From Methylophilus sp. 5 (GTDB taxonomy: Bacteria; Pseudomonadota; Gammaproteobacteria; Burkholderiales; Methylophilaceae), in contig NZ_KI911560.1 in assembly GCF_000515275.1 (NCBI RefSeq), forward strand, positions 1-64,000: a stretch of DNA of 64,000 nt. The letters run 5' to 3'. Below, one piece after another: positions 1 through 8,481 of the stretch; the first letter of the stretch is position 1, and each line of letters begins with the position of its first letter. A model generated the notes under the pieces. The model was not told the origin of the DNA. It made no database searches and worked only from the letters and a program-made list of their open reading frames with translations. The position numbers and the translations under genes are program-made.

Positions 1-720
1 CAGGCTTGTTATCATCAATGGTTGAGTTGTTAACAATCAAACCTTGAGTTGGGCCCACATCGTCCACGCCTTCAAAAGCAGGCGTATTTGGTGCAATTGT
101 GTCGATTGTGAAAGCCAATGGTGCAGATGGATCACTGGTATTACCAGCTGGATCAGTTGCAGTCACAGTGATGCTATGACCACCATCAGCCAGCGGCGTT
201 GTTGGCGTAAATGTCCAGGTACCATCAGGTTTAACAACAGTGGTACCAAGCTTGGTGCCGTTGTCGTAAATCGTAATGGTGTCGTTAGGGTTACCATTAG
301 AGCCACGAATTTCAGGCTTGTTATCATCAATGGTTGAGTTGTTAACAATCAAACCTTGAGTTGGGCCCACATCGTCCACGCCTTCAAAAGCAGGCGTATT
401 TGGTGCAACAGTATCGACTGTAAAATTCAGTGGTGTGGATGGCACGCTTGTATTGCCTGCAGGATCAGTCGCAGTCACTGTAATGCTGTGACCACCATCT
501 ACCAACGGTGTTGTCGGTGTGAATGTCCAGGTACCGTCAGGTTTTACAACAGTGGTACCAAGCTTGGTGCCGTTGTCGTAAATCGTAATGGTGTCGTTAG
601 GGTTACCATTAGAACCACGAATTTCAGGCTTGTTATCATCAATCGTTGAGTTATTAACAATCACACCCTGAGTTGGCCCAACATCATCTACACCTTCAAA
701 AGCAGGAGTATCGGGTGCTG
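1..720 (-). repeat. 312-bp tandem repeats in the adhesin gene
   Basis: The same sequence recurs with a period of exactly 312 bp: units begin at 1, 313 and 625 (the last is the partial first-translated unit). Each encodes a 104-residue Ig-like domain. Units 1 and 2 differ by scattered mostly synonymous changes. The array continues past the window start. Confidence 0.9.
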
Positions 721-1867
721 TTAAATCTATAGTTGCAGAGTCGCTACCTGGTTTAGATTCATTTTTTGCAGCATCAACAATCGTTGAAGTAACGACTACG
801 TTGGCTTTATCTGGCTGAGCTGGAACCGTGGTTGTAATATACCCATTCGATTTGTCGATTGCGGTGATAGTAATTTGCTTGACAGTACCAGCAGCATCAT
901 TGGATTTAACAACGACAATATCACCCACATCAACCAAGCTTGGCGTAAACGACACTTTTACATCTATATCACCGTTCAATTCAGCACGATTAATGAAGTT
1001 ATCATTATTCGCATCCTCAGTAATTTCGACGATAGGAGCATTGCCACCATTTGGAACATTGGTGTCAATAATTGCAGAATCTGAGCTTGAAGGCGACGTT
1101 TGGCCTGATTGGTTCGTAATGCTTGCCGTCACAGTCAATGTTGAACCCTGCGCCGTTACTGGCACTTGAACGTCGACAGAACCCGCTGCAATATTTGCAG
1201 CAGACAATACAATACTAATCGTACCGCCGTTATGAACAACGTTTAATGTATCGCCAGGTTCAAGACCTGCTGGTAGCGTCACAGTAGCTTTAGTTGTTGT
1301 TGCATTACCCAACTCGCCGGCATTTAAATAACCATCATTGTCTTTATCATCTGCCAATGTAATAACAGGAGCCCCACTTGCTGGGCTCAAATAAACATAG
1401 TTAGGGGCAATATTGCCACCTGTCGCCGCGCCGCCCGCACCAGTACCACCATCATAGTTGGCACCGCCTGCATTTTGGGTCTGAATTCTATCCAGGTTAA
1501 CGAAGCTTGCATTACCATCACTGCCGGCTTCACCTGCCGCTGGGCTATCCAACACTTCAGTGATGTCACGGCCTTCATTCAATGCAGTCAATACAGCATC
1601 AAAAACGGTTTGGTTCACAGCATTTTCAGAGACGTCAGAAACATCCACCTGGGCCAAGTTATCAGTAATCTTAACTGTTTGCGCTTCAGCAAAATTCACA
1701 GTCTCGCCGTTGGCCAGCTTGACGGAGACGGCAGCACCTGAGGCGGTGATTACTTTATCACCGGCATGCAGCACTTCACCGACTTTCAACATATGGCGGT
1801 TGCCGCTGGCATCGACTACGATAGCCATGCCTTGAATATTTGTAACAGTTCCGATTACTGTAGCCAT
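1..1867 (-). CDS. Giant LapA/BapA-type repeat adhesin, N-terminal part (C-terminus beyond window start)
   Basis: The frame is open from an ATG at 1867 to the window edge, giving about 622 residues with no stop. A GAGG ribosome site lies just upstream. Residues 1-130 resemble the retention module of Lap-type adhesins, which holds the protein in the outer-membrane pore. A PAAG tetrapeptide at residues 109-112 sits where LapG cleaves Pseudomonas LapA (an AA-G site near residue 108). Two Ig-like domains follow, each opening with an acidic Ca-binding-like loop (DDKDNDGYLNAGE and EDANNDNFINRAE). After them come near-identical 104-residue Ig-like repeats starting with APNTPAFEGVDDVGPTQG. The genes transcribed upstream encode the type I secretion apparatus and the LapD/LapG switch, so a surface-retained biofilm adhesin is the natural reading. 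The full length and the RTX/secretion signal cannot be seen. Confidence 0.9.
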   Translation of the reverse strand, partial: MATVIGTVTNIQGMAIVVDASGNRHMLKVGEVLHAGDKVITASGAAVSVKLANGETVNFAEAQTVKITDNLAQVDVSDVSENAVNQTVFDAVLTALNEGRDITEVLDSPAAGEAGSDGNASFVNLDRIQTQNAGGANYDGGTGAGGAATGGNIAPNYVYLSPASGAPVITLADDKDNDGYLNAGELGNATTTKATVTLPAGLEPGDTLNVVHNGGTISIVLSAANIAAGSVDVQVPVTAQGSTLTVTASITNQSGQTSPSSSDSAIIDTNVPNGGNAPIVEITEDANNDNFINRAELNGDIDVKVSFTPSLVDVGDIVVVKSNDAAGTVKQITITAIDKSNGYITTTVPAQPDKANVVVTSTIVDAAKNESKPGSDSATIDLTAPDTPAFEGVDDVGPTQGVIVNNSTIDDNKPEIRGSNGNPNDTITIYDNGTKLGTTVVKPDGTWTFTPTTPLVDGGHSITVTATDPAGNTSVPSTPLNFTVDTVAPNTPAFEGVDDVGPTQGLIVNNSTIDDNKPEIRGSNGNPNDTITIYDNGTKLGTTVVKPDGTWTFTPTTPLADGGHSITVTATDPAGNTSDPSAPLAFTIDTIAPNTPAFEGVDDVGPTQGLIVNNSTIDDNKP

Positions 1868-1937
1868 TTTGATCCTCACTTAAGATTGAGACAATTCTGA
1901 TAGTGTCGTATTAAACGCGAATTCAAAATGAAAATCT

Positions 1938-1955
1938 ATTGTACTAAAGTACAAT
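1938..1955. promoter_or_regulatory. Perfect 18-bp palindrome upstream of the adhesin gene
   Basis: ATTGTACT-AA-AGTACAAT is a perfect inverted repeat about 70 bp upstream of the adhesin ATG, inside the only space where its promoter can lie (1868-2016). It is the size of a LuxR/FixJ-type operator. The adhesin operon's own LuxR-type regulator (4100-4777) is the obvious candidate ligand, but that is inference. Confidence 0.5.
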
Positions 1956-2016
1956 GCCTTAACTAGCTAGAAAGCAGGCCACTCCAGTAAGCGCCCTCGC
2001 TCGCAAACATAAAAAA

Positions 2017-2040
2017 AGCGGTGCCAAATTGGCACCGCTT
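2017..2040 (-). terminator. Intrinsic terminator after the TolC-OmpA gene
   Basis: The hairpin AAGCGGTGCC-AAAT-GGCACCGCTT is flanked by an A-tract and a T-tract, so it can work on both strands. It separates the secretion operon from the adhesin gene, which implies the adhesin has its own promoter. Confidence 0.8.
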
Positions 2041-2076
2041 TTTCATTCCCCCGCAGGCAGGAGAAATGCTCAATAG

Positions 2077-3882
2077 TTATTGGGCGACAGACTGAAAACG
2101 AATGATTTCAACACGGCGGTTGGCATCATTACCATTCACAGGATCATTTTCAGCGATAGGTTGTGAAAAGCCGTAACCTTTAACAACCACACGTTGTGCG
2201 TCCATTCCTTTTTTGACCAGATAGTCAGCAACTGCTTTAGCACGTTTTTCTGACAATACAAGGTTGTACTTTTCTTTTGACGTGCTGCGCTTATCCGTAT
2301 GGCCAGCGATCTCAACCTTGTCATTGCCCCACTCTTTAACCACATCGTACACAATATCAAGATCAGCATAAGACTCTGGCAAGATAATGGCGCTATTAGC
2401 CTGGAACAAGATGCGAGGCGTAAACTTCATGGTCGCTTTTTCTTGAGTTTTTGGCTTGAAGGCTTCACCTTCCCAAGGCTTGGCATTTGCCAACAATGCT
2501 GCTTTGTCTGGCACAACTTGTGTAGGTGCGACAGCTTTACATACATTCTCGCGATCCATGTACTCTTCACGTGGGTACTCGCCAACATCTGCACGGGTCA
2601 CACCCAGCTTGCTCAGCAACAGGCCTTGACCAGCATAAGTTCTGGCATAGGCCGTGCTGAGGTCCATTTCCGCACTGGTAAAGTTGCGGCGAGACTGGAA
2701 ATATTCGTTTTCAGTATCCAGCAAGTCAAGCAAGGTACGTTGACCAATGTCATATTGCTTACGATAAGCCAAACGCGCATTTTCAATCGAATCCTGGTGC
2801 TGCTTGCGGTAAGCCACTTGCTCAGTCAACTGTTTGATATTGTTGTAAGCAATTGCCACTAACTGGCGTGTATCAATACACGCTTTATCGCGCAAATCAT
2901 GTGAGCGGTTTAAGGTTTCTACCGCAGAGTCCATGTTTGATTTATCAGTAAAGCCATTAAAGATATTCCAGCTTGCAGTGACTTCCAATGTGTCGGCAGC
3001 CAAGGTGCTGTTCTTGCTTGCATCGTTCACATCAAGAATTTTGCGGCCTTGCAAATCGAGGCGCGGCATGAAAGGCGCTTTTTTGCCAGAGACTGATTTT
3101 TCTACGGCAATAATATTTTCAATCGCGGCGAGAATATTTGGGTTTTGCTTGTAAGCAGCGTCCAGCACCTGATCAGCACTACCAGCCAGGCCGTCACCAG
3201 TCAGCATCACTTCACTTACACTCTCAGGCGGCAACTCACCAACCAGACGTTGAAAACGCGCTGACACATCAAACAAGTTAGTGGTTTCAGTCAGCAAGTT
3301 GGCTTCAGCCAATGCCAAACGGCCTGTGGCTTGCTCCAAGTCAACTTTTTTACCAACGCCAGCATCTACGCGAGATTTGATTTTGTCAAAAATCTGCTTG
3401 TGCACAACAAAGTTGTCTTGTGCGTAAGACACCAAGCGGCGATAACGCAACAAATCAAAATATGCCGTGGCAGTATCCAGCGCAACACCTTGCATTTGAC
3501 CTTGCAACTCATAGAAGCGAGATTTCGCCACATGATCCAGTCGACCCACTTCAGAAGGCGTGGCCAGTCCATCAAAGATCATTTGACGCAAGGTCAAGGT
3601 GGATTGTTGATTTGGTGTGAAGGTATTGTTGACGTTTGGCGTCAGACGTTCTTGATTTCTAAACGTTTGATCAACGGTCAAGTTTGGCAGGTATCGGCCT
3701 TTGGCGGCAGACTCATCAAACTCCGCAGCTTTAAAAGCGTGAAAGCTGGCTTGAACCTCAGGGTTCTCAGAGACAGCCTTTTCGATTATTTTCTCTAAGG
3801 TCTCAGGACTAGCAGCCCAACCGATAGACGAGAAAGAAAACACACCCATTAATAGTGCCGAGGCGATTTTTTTTAGTTTCAT
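2077..3882 (-). CDS. TolC-family outer-membrane channel fused to a C-terminal OmpA domain
   Basis: This is the outer-membrane exit duct for type I secretion of the neighbouring adhesin (role of LapE/AggA). It has 601 residues: a signal peptide (about 1-23, ending GWAA), two TolC repeats of coiled-coil/beta-barrel type (about 28-440), and an extra C-terminal OmpA-like peptidoglycan-binding domain (about 485-598). That domain shows GHTDKRS, the YNLVLSEKRA helix and NRRVEI. In the Shewanella bpfA operon the TolC-like and OmpA-like proteins are separate genes; here they are a single chain, which would pin the channel to the cell wall. It is 217 bp downstream of the LuxR-type gene. Confidence 0.9.
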   Translation of the reverse strand: MKLKKIASALLMGVFSFSSIGWAASPETLEKIIEKAVSENPEVQASFHAFKAAEFDESAAKGRYLPNLTVDQTFRNQERLTPNVNNTFTPNQQSTLTLRQMIFDGLATPSEVGRLDHVAKSRFYELQGQMQGVALDTATAYFDLLRYRRLVSYAQDNFVVHKQIFDKIKSRVDAGVGKKVDLEQATGRLALAEANLLTETTNLFDVSARFQRLVGELPPESVSEVMLTGDGLAGSADQVLDAAYKQNPNILAAIENIIAVEKSVSGKKAPFMPRLDLQGRKILDVNDASKNSTLAADTLEVTASWNIFNGFTDKSNMDSAVETLNRSHDLRDKACIDTRQLVAIAYNNIKQLTEQVAYRKQHQDSIENARLAYRKQYDIGQRTLLDLLDTENEYFQSRRNFTSAEMDLSTAYARTYAGQGLLLSKLGVTRADVGEYPREEYMDRENVCKAVAPTQVVPDKAALLANAKPWEGEAFKPKTQEKATMKFTPRILFQANSAIILPESYADLDIVYDVVKEWGNDKVEIAGHTDKRSTSKEKYNLVLSEKRAKAVADYLVKKGMDAQRVVVKGYGFSQPIAENDPVNGNDANRRVEIIRFQSVAQ

Positions 3883-4099
3883 GTGCAGACTCTTAACAAG
3901 TTATAAAGATTCATCCAGAATCAGTATAACCACGGAATTGTGTCGGCACAAGGGTGAATAGCCCATCTGAGTAGTCACTTAGATGGGTTTTTAGTGAAAA
4001 ATGTCACATATTTCATCTTTATGACAGCAGTTTTTTTGAAAAAATCTGATTAAATTCATTAATTTACAAAAATAAACATAAATTAAAATAATTAATCAA

Positions 4100-4777
4100 T
4101 CATGAGTTTAAATGTAATTTATTCAAAGAATCTTTTTTTAAATGATCGTCATGAGAGAAGTGTCCCTGGGCTGATTTACCCTGTAGCACCAATGCCAGAT
4201 GCAAACGATCCCGCACTTTTAAGGTATCAAACACAGAGGTTAAATGTGCTTTGACAGTGCGCTCTGAAATAGAAAGTGCGCGCGCGATCTCTTTATTACT
4301 ATTGCCTCTGGCTGCCTCTAATGCGACTTCACGCTCACGCTTGGTCAAGCCATCCAACATTTCTTCGGTAGCCTCCGGTTGCGGGTTGCCGCGTGTCGTT
4401 AGCGTAATCAAGTGCTTGAGCACATCCCGCCCCAGCCAGACGCCGCCTTGTGAAACCACGCTATAGACCTCTTGCAGCACTTGCTGGTGCGCATAAGCAT
4501 GCAAATAACCGACCGCGCCGAGCTCAAGTGCTTGCATGGCCTCGGTTTGATCAGGGTTATTGGATAACACAATCACTTTGGCAGAAGGCACGAACGTTAA
4601 TATCTGCTGCACATGCTTGCGCCATTGCTGACCATGTTCAATTTGTGCATGCACCCAGATAATAGAGGCGCCCGCAATGTCTGCTGACACGACGTCAGAA
4701 ATGGCAATTAGCTGCGGAAAAGCCTTGAGCCAGGACTCTACGGATTGTTTTAAGGTGGTGATAAATATATGCTTCAT
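4100..4777 (-). CDS. LuxR/NarL-type transcription regulator with degenerate receiver
   Basis: The protein has 225 residues. Residues 143-200 form a clear LuxR-type helix-turn-helix (LTKREREVALEAARGNSNKEI, then SERTVKAHL). The N-terminal 120 residues have the outline of a response-regulator receiver (IVLSNN and ELGAVGYL segments). However, the phosphoacceptor Asp position appears to be a His (IIWVHAQI, H43), and the conserved Lys after the GYL motif is missing (GYLHAYAH). It therefore probably does not use standard phosphorylation. It lies 5 bp downstream of the hlyD-like gene in the secretion operon, so it likely regulates adhesin expression. The target site is unknown; the palindrome upstream of the adhesin is a candidate. 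Confidence 0.8.
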   Translation of the reverse strand: MKHIFITTLKQSVESWLKAFPQLIAISDVVSADIAGASIIWVHAQIEHGQQWRKHVQQILTFVPSAKVIVLSNNPDQTEAMQALELGAVGYLHAYAHQQVLQEVYSVVSQGGVWLGRDVLKHLITLTTRGNPQPEATEEMLDGLTKREREVALEAARGNSNKEIARALSISERTVKAHLTSVFDTLKVRDRLHLALVLQGKSAQGHFSHDDHLKKDSLNKLHLNS

Positions 4778-4782
4778 AGTGA

Positions 4783-6195
4783 TTAGCGCTCGGTTAATGC
4801 ATAAGATTTAGCTTTTAACACTGGTTTTAATAAGTAGGACAGCACCGTTTTCTTCCCTGTCAAAATATCAACCTGTGCCACCATGCCAGGAATAATCGGC
4901 AAGTGGTCGCCCAGATTATTTCTGTCTGTCCTTACCTTAACGACATAATATGCATTACCTTTATCGTCTATGGTGGAATCTGCTGCAATATCTTGCACAG
5001 AGCCATCCAAACTGCCATAAATAGTGTAATCATACGCCGTCAACTTGATCACCGCGGGCTGTTGCGGGCGAATAAAGGCAATATCTTTGGTTTGCACTTT
5101 GGCTTCAATCACCAGCGCATCATCAGAAGGTACCACCTCCATGACTTCTTTGCCCGGCTGGATCACCCCACCAACGGTATTATAGTAAAGCTTGCTGACT
5201 TTACCGTTCACCGGTGAGGTTAATGTGGATTGCTTCACTTTATCTGAAAGCGCCAGGCTAGACTGCGTTAAGCTATTAATTTTGGCAGTGGTTTCGTTCA
5301 AGTCTGTGCGAACCTTGCTCAAGAAAGATTGCTGCGCTTCTGACACTTTACGCCTCGCTTCAGAAATCGCTGCCGTCAAACGCCCCATTTGGGCCGAGGC
5401 CTGGTCAATGTCACCTTTTGCACGATTGGCATCACGCTCCAACCTTAAGATTTCAATCTCAGACACCGCACCACTATTTAGCAATGGGCGGTTAGCTGCC
5501 AACTCCTTACTGGTTGAGTCATAGGTTTTAATCGCCACTTCCTTTTTAAACTGCACCTCTGACAATTCACGCTCGCGTTGCGACAACTGGTCTCTGGCGA
5601 TATTGATTTGTGAATTCAGTTCATCTCTTGCGGCATTAAACAACTGTAACTCTTGCAGGTAAGTATCAGGCGTTTTTTGCTGTACTTCACTCGGCGGATT
5701 AAAACTGCCACCATTAGCCAGCGCTTTCAGGCGCGCCTCTTTGGCTTTGAGTGACAAATATTGGCTTTCATTTTCTTTTAAAGATGAAATGGCGCGGGTT
5801 TCGTCAATTTTAATCAAGGGTTGACCGCGTTTAACGGTATCCCCCAACTGCACCATGATATCAACCACAATGCCGCCATCTAACGATTGCACAACTTGTA
5901 TCTGACGGGATGGAATGACACGCCCTTCGCCACGCGTGACTTCGTCTACCTTAGCCACACTCGCCCAAACCAGCAACACCAGCAAAATCGCAAAAATAGC
6001 ATACATAATCAGCTTGGCATGCAGCATGGTGCCTTCTATCATCACGTCATGCGCTTGCTCAGACCATGTGCGTGCTTCAGCGGTCTCGGTTTTCACGACT
6101 TTATCTACCAGAGCATGCACAGGCTTACCGAGGCGCACCCAGATGCTGTCTGGCTTGGTGACTTCACCTAATTGATCGAATATTTTTTTTGCCAT
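4783..6195 (-). CDS. HlyD-family type I secretion membrane-fusion protein (LapC-like)
   Basis: This periplasmic adaptor links the inner-membrane ABC protein to the TolC duct. It has 470 residues: a cytoplasmic N-terminus, one membrane segment (about 59-80, IMYAIFAILLVLLVWASVA), a lipoyl/barrel-sandwich half (VVQSLDGGIVVDIMVQLGDTV), a long coiled coil (about 140-310), and a second lipoyl half and beta-barrel with SPVNGKVSKLYYNTVGGVIQPG. It ends with the family's VLSYLLKPVLK stretch. The gene is 4 bp downstream of the ABC transporter gene and 5 bp upstream of the LuxR-type gene, so all three are co-transcribed. Confidence 0.93.
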   Translation of the reverse strand: MAKKIFDQLGEVTKPDSIWVRLGKPVHALVDKVVKTETAEARTWSEQAHDVMIEGTMLHAKLIMYAIFAILLVLLVWASVAKVDEVTRGEGRVIPSRQIQVVQSLDGGIVVDIMVQLGDTVKRGQPLIKIDETRAISSLKENESQYLSLKAKEARLKALANGGSFNPPSEVQQKTPDTYLQELQLFNAARDELNSQINIARDQLSQRERELSEVQFKKEVAIKTYDSTSKELAANRPLLNSGAVSEIEILRLERDANRAKGDIDQASAQMGRLTAAISEARRKVSEAQQSFLSKVRTDLNETTAKINSLTQSSLALSDKVKQSTLTSPVNGKVSKLYYNTVGGVIQPGKEVMEVVPSDDALVIEAKVQTKDIAFIRPQQPAVIKLTAYDYTIYGSLDGSVQDIAADSTIDDKGNAYYVVKVRTDRNNLGDHLPIIPGMVAQVDILTGKKTVLSYLLKPVLKAKSYALTER

Positions 6196-6199
6196 ATGA

Positions 6200-8344
6200 T
6201 TATCTCGCCTTACCTACTTTGCCAGCGCGCAGCGCAGCCGTGACGTCCTCTTTGTTACCGTCCGCAACCACTTGGCCCGAGTCAATTACAATCAAGCGCT
6301 CTGCCAGCTCCAGCATGGCATTACGATGACTGATCACAATCATGGTTTTGTCAGCAGTGGCTTCGGCAATGTTACGTTTCACCGTTTCTTCACCAGAATG
6401 ATCCATGGCACTGGTCGGCTCATCCAGCAATACAATTTGTGGCATGGTGACAAACGCGCGTGCAATACCTACGCCCTGCCGCTGCCCGCCAGACAAGGTA
6501 TCTCCGCGTTCGCCTACTTCGAGGTCAAACCCCTTAGGGTGCGCATTAACGAACTCGGCAATGCCGCCTACTTGCGCAGCCCGCAATACGGACTGATCGT
6601 CAGCATGCGGGTGACGCAGCGTCACATTTTCACGCAATGAGCCATAAAACAGATGATTATCTTGCTGCACATAGCCAATGCTGCGGCGCAACTCAGCCGG
6701 ATCAATTTGTCGCGCATCAATACCATCAATCAGAATCGCGCCTTCGGTCGGCTGATACAGGCCCAAAATCAATTTATTAATAGTGGTCTTGCCTGAGCCC
6801 ATCCTGCCAATCAGGCCGACATGCTCGCCGGGGCGAATTTTGAAAGAAATCCGGTTCAAGGCCAGCTCATCAGAGCCTGGATATTTAAATGACACGTTTT
6901 TAAACTCGATCTCACCCTTGAATACCGGGCGAGACAAAAAGTTAACGCCTTTATTGCGCTCTACCGGCTTGCCCATCACTTCATCTAATGACTTAAGAGA
7001 CGTGGCTGCGGTGTGATACTGCGTGAACAGACCTGCAATTTGCGAAATAGGCGCTAAACCTCGGCTCGTCAATTGTGAGCAGGCAATTAATCCACCCATG
7101 GTTAAATCACCATTCGAGATCAAATACACGCCCAAAATAACAATCGCTACACTAATAATTTGCTGCAACGCATACGTGCCATTGGTGATAGAGGATGACA
7201 GCAATTTAAGTTTACTGCCCACCTCAGACAAAAACAGCGCACTTTTCTCCCACTTGCCCTGCATCTGCCCTTCAACACCCATAGATTTCACGGTTTCCAG
7301 GCCAACCAGACTCTCAATCAGCGTCGCATTGCGTTGCGCGCTGGCACGATACATGGTTTCTGAAAGATCGTGCATCTTGGTTTGCACACTTAAAGAGTAA
7401 ATCAACACAACCGCGCCGCCAATCAACGCAGGCAACACCATATAAGGATTAATCCAGGCAATGACAATGAGGAAAATAATACCGAATGGCAGGTCGATCA
7501 GCGTCACCACGGTGGCCGAAGTGATAAAGTCGCGCACACTTTCAAACGAGCGTAAATTAGACGCGAAAGAACCTACCGAGGTTGGTTTGGCCTCATAGCG
7601 GGTGCCCAGCACTTTTTCCATGATTTGCGCACTGAGCTTTACGTCTATGCGTGCACTGGCCCAATCCAGAAAATAGGCACGCATCGAACGCAGCAACAAG
7701 TCACCCAATACAATCAGTGCCACGCCTACGCCTAGCACCCACAAGGTTTCAATCGCCTTGTTAGGCACTACCCGGTCATACACATTCATCGTAAACAGCG
7801 GCATAGCCAAGGCAAAAATGTTAATCAACAAGGCGGCGACCATCACATCGCGATAAATCCCTTTATTTTCAGCCAGCGTGCCCCAAAACCAATGCCTGAC
7901 TTTTATCCGGCCGACTTCTGGCGTGCGTGCATCAAAAATAAAGTTTTGCTTGGTGATTAAAGCATAGCCGGTGTATTCAGCGGCCAGATCGGCCAGGCTG
8001 ATAGTGACAATGTCTGCCGACAAATCGGGAAACACCACTTGCGCAAAATGCTGGCTTTCATCAATTTTAATCAACTGGCAAGCGCGATGATTATTCAGTA
8101 GTAAGGTGACATCTGCCTGCGGTTGCAACAATGACACAATTGCCGCCTGTGTCACATTCACATCCAGCCGCAAACGCTCCGCTGAGCGCTTGAATAACTC
8201 AGGATTAAGCTTGCCACTCTCTAGCGGCAACCCTGAGGTTAAAGCATCGCGTGTGGTCGCCAGCCGATTGTGGCGACAGATATAAAGGAGACACTCCAGC
8301 AGAGCATCTTTTTCGGTCTTATTAAAGTATGGCGTCGTTTCCAT
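6200..8344 (-). CDS. Type I secretion ABC transporter (LapB-like)
   Basis: This inner-membrane exporter energises adhesin secretion. It has 714 residues. The N-terminal ~130 residues are a C39-peptidase-like domain without a usable catalytic Cys (ECLLYICRHN at the start), as expected for exporters that bind but do not cleave their substrate. A six-helix membrane domain (about 160-440) follows. The ATPase domain has Walker A GRMGSGKTT, signature LSGGQRQG, Walker B IVLLDEPTSAMD and switch His VISHR. It sits between the lapD-like gene and hlyD, as in Lap/Bpf loci. The 137-bp gap upstream leaves room for a separate promoter. Confidence 0.93.
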   Translation of the reverse strand: METTPYFNKTEKDALLECLLYICRHNRLATTRDALTSGLPLESGKLNPELFKRSAERLRLDVNVTQAAIVSLLQPQADVTLLLNNHRACQLIKIDESQHFAQVVFPDLSADIVTISLADLAAEYTGYALITKQNFIFDARTPEVGRIKVRHWFWGTLAENKGIYRDVMVAALLINIFALAMPLFTMNVYDRVVPNKAIETLWVLGVGVALIVLGDLLLRSMRAYFLDWASARIDVKLSAQIMEKVLGTRYEAKPTSVGSFASNLRSFESVRDFITSATVVTLIDLPFGIIFLIVIAWINPYMVLPALIGGAVVLIYSLSVQTKMHDLSETMYRASAQRNATLIESLVGLETVKSMGVEGQMQGKWEKSALFLSEVGSKLKLLSSSITNGTYALQQIISVAIVILGVYLISNGDLTMGGLIACSQLTSRGLAPISQIAGLFTQYHTAATSLKSLDEVMGKPVERNKGVNFLSRPVFKGEIEFKNVSFKYPGSDELALNRISFKIRPGEHVGLIGRMGSGKTTINKLILGLYQPTEGAILIDGIDARQIDPAELRRSIGYVQQDNHLFYGSLRENVTLRHPHADDQSVLRAAQVGGIAEFVNAHPKGFDLEVGERGDTLSGGQRQGVGIARAFVTMPQIVLLDEPTSAMDHSGEETVKRNIAEATADKTMIVISHRNAMLELAERLIVIDSGQVVADGNKEDVTAALRAGKVGKAR

Positions 8345-8481
8345 GGCAGATGACTTATTATTATCCTTATTAGAGTTAAACCATTGACTGATTTACCGAC
8401 TGTTGATTGTATAGCCCGTCAAGCCATGTCAAAACGATGAGTATATGGCATAACACCCCGAAATTACAAAAATTGACATCT

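Noticed and set aside
44..1741. Plus-strand frames inside the adhesin gene
   Set aside because: They are shadows of the strongly supported minus-strand adhesin frame, and two of them are repeated with the 312-bp unit.
3962..3987. Hairpin CCCATCT...AGATGGG followed by TTTTTAG on the plus strand, between the LuxR-type gene and tolC
   Set aside because: Its T-tract is on the strand opposite to the genes, and no plus-strand gene precedes it; its role is unclear, so it is not called as a terminator.
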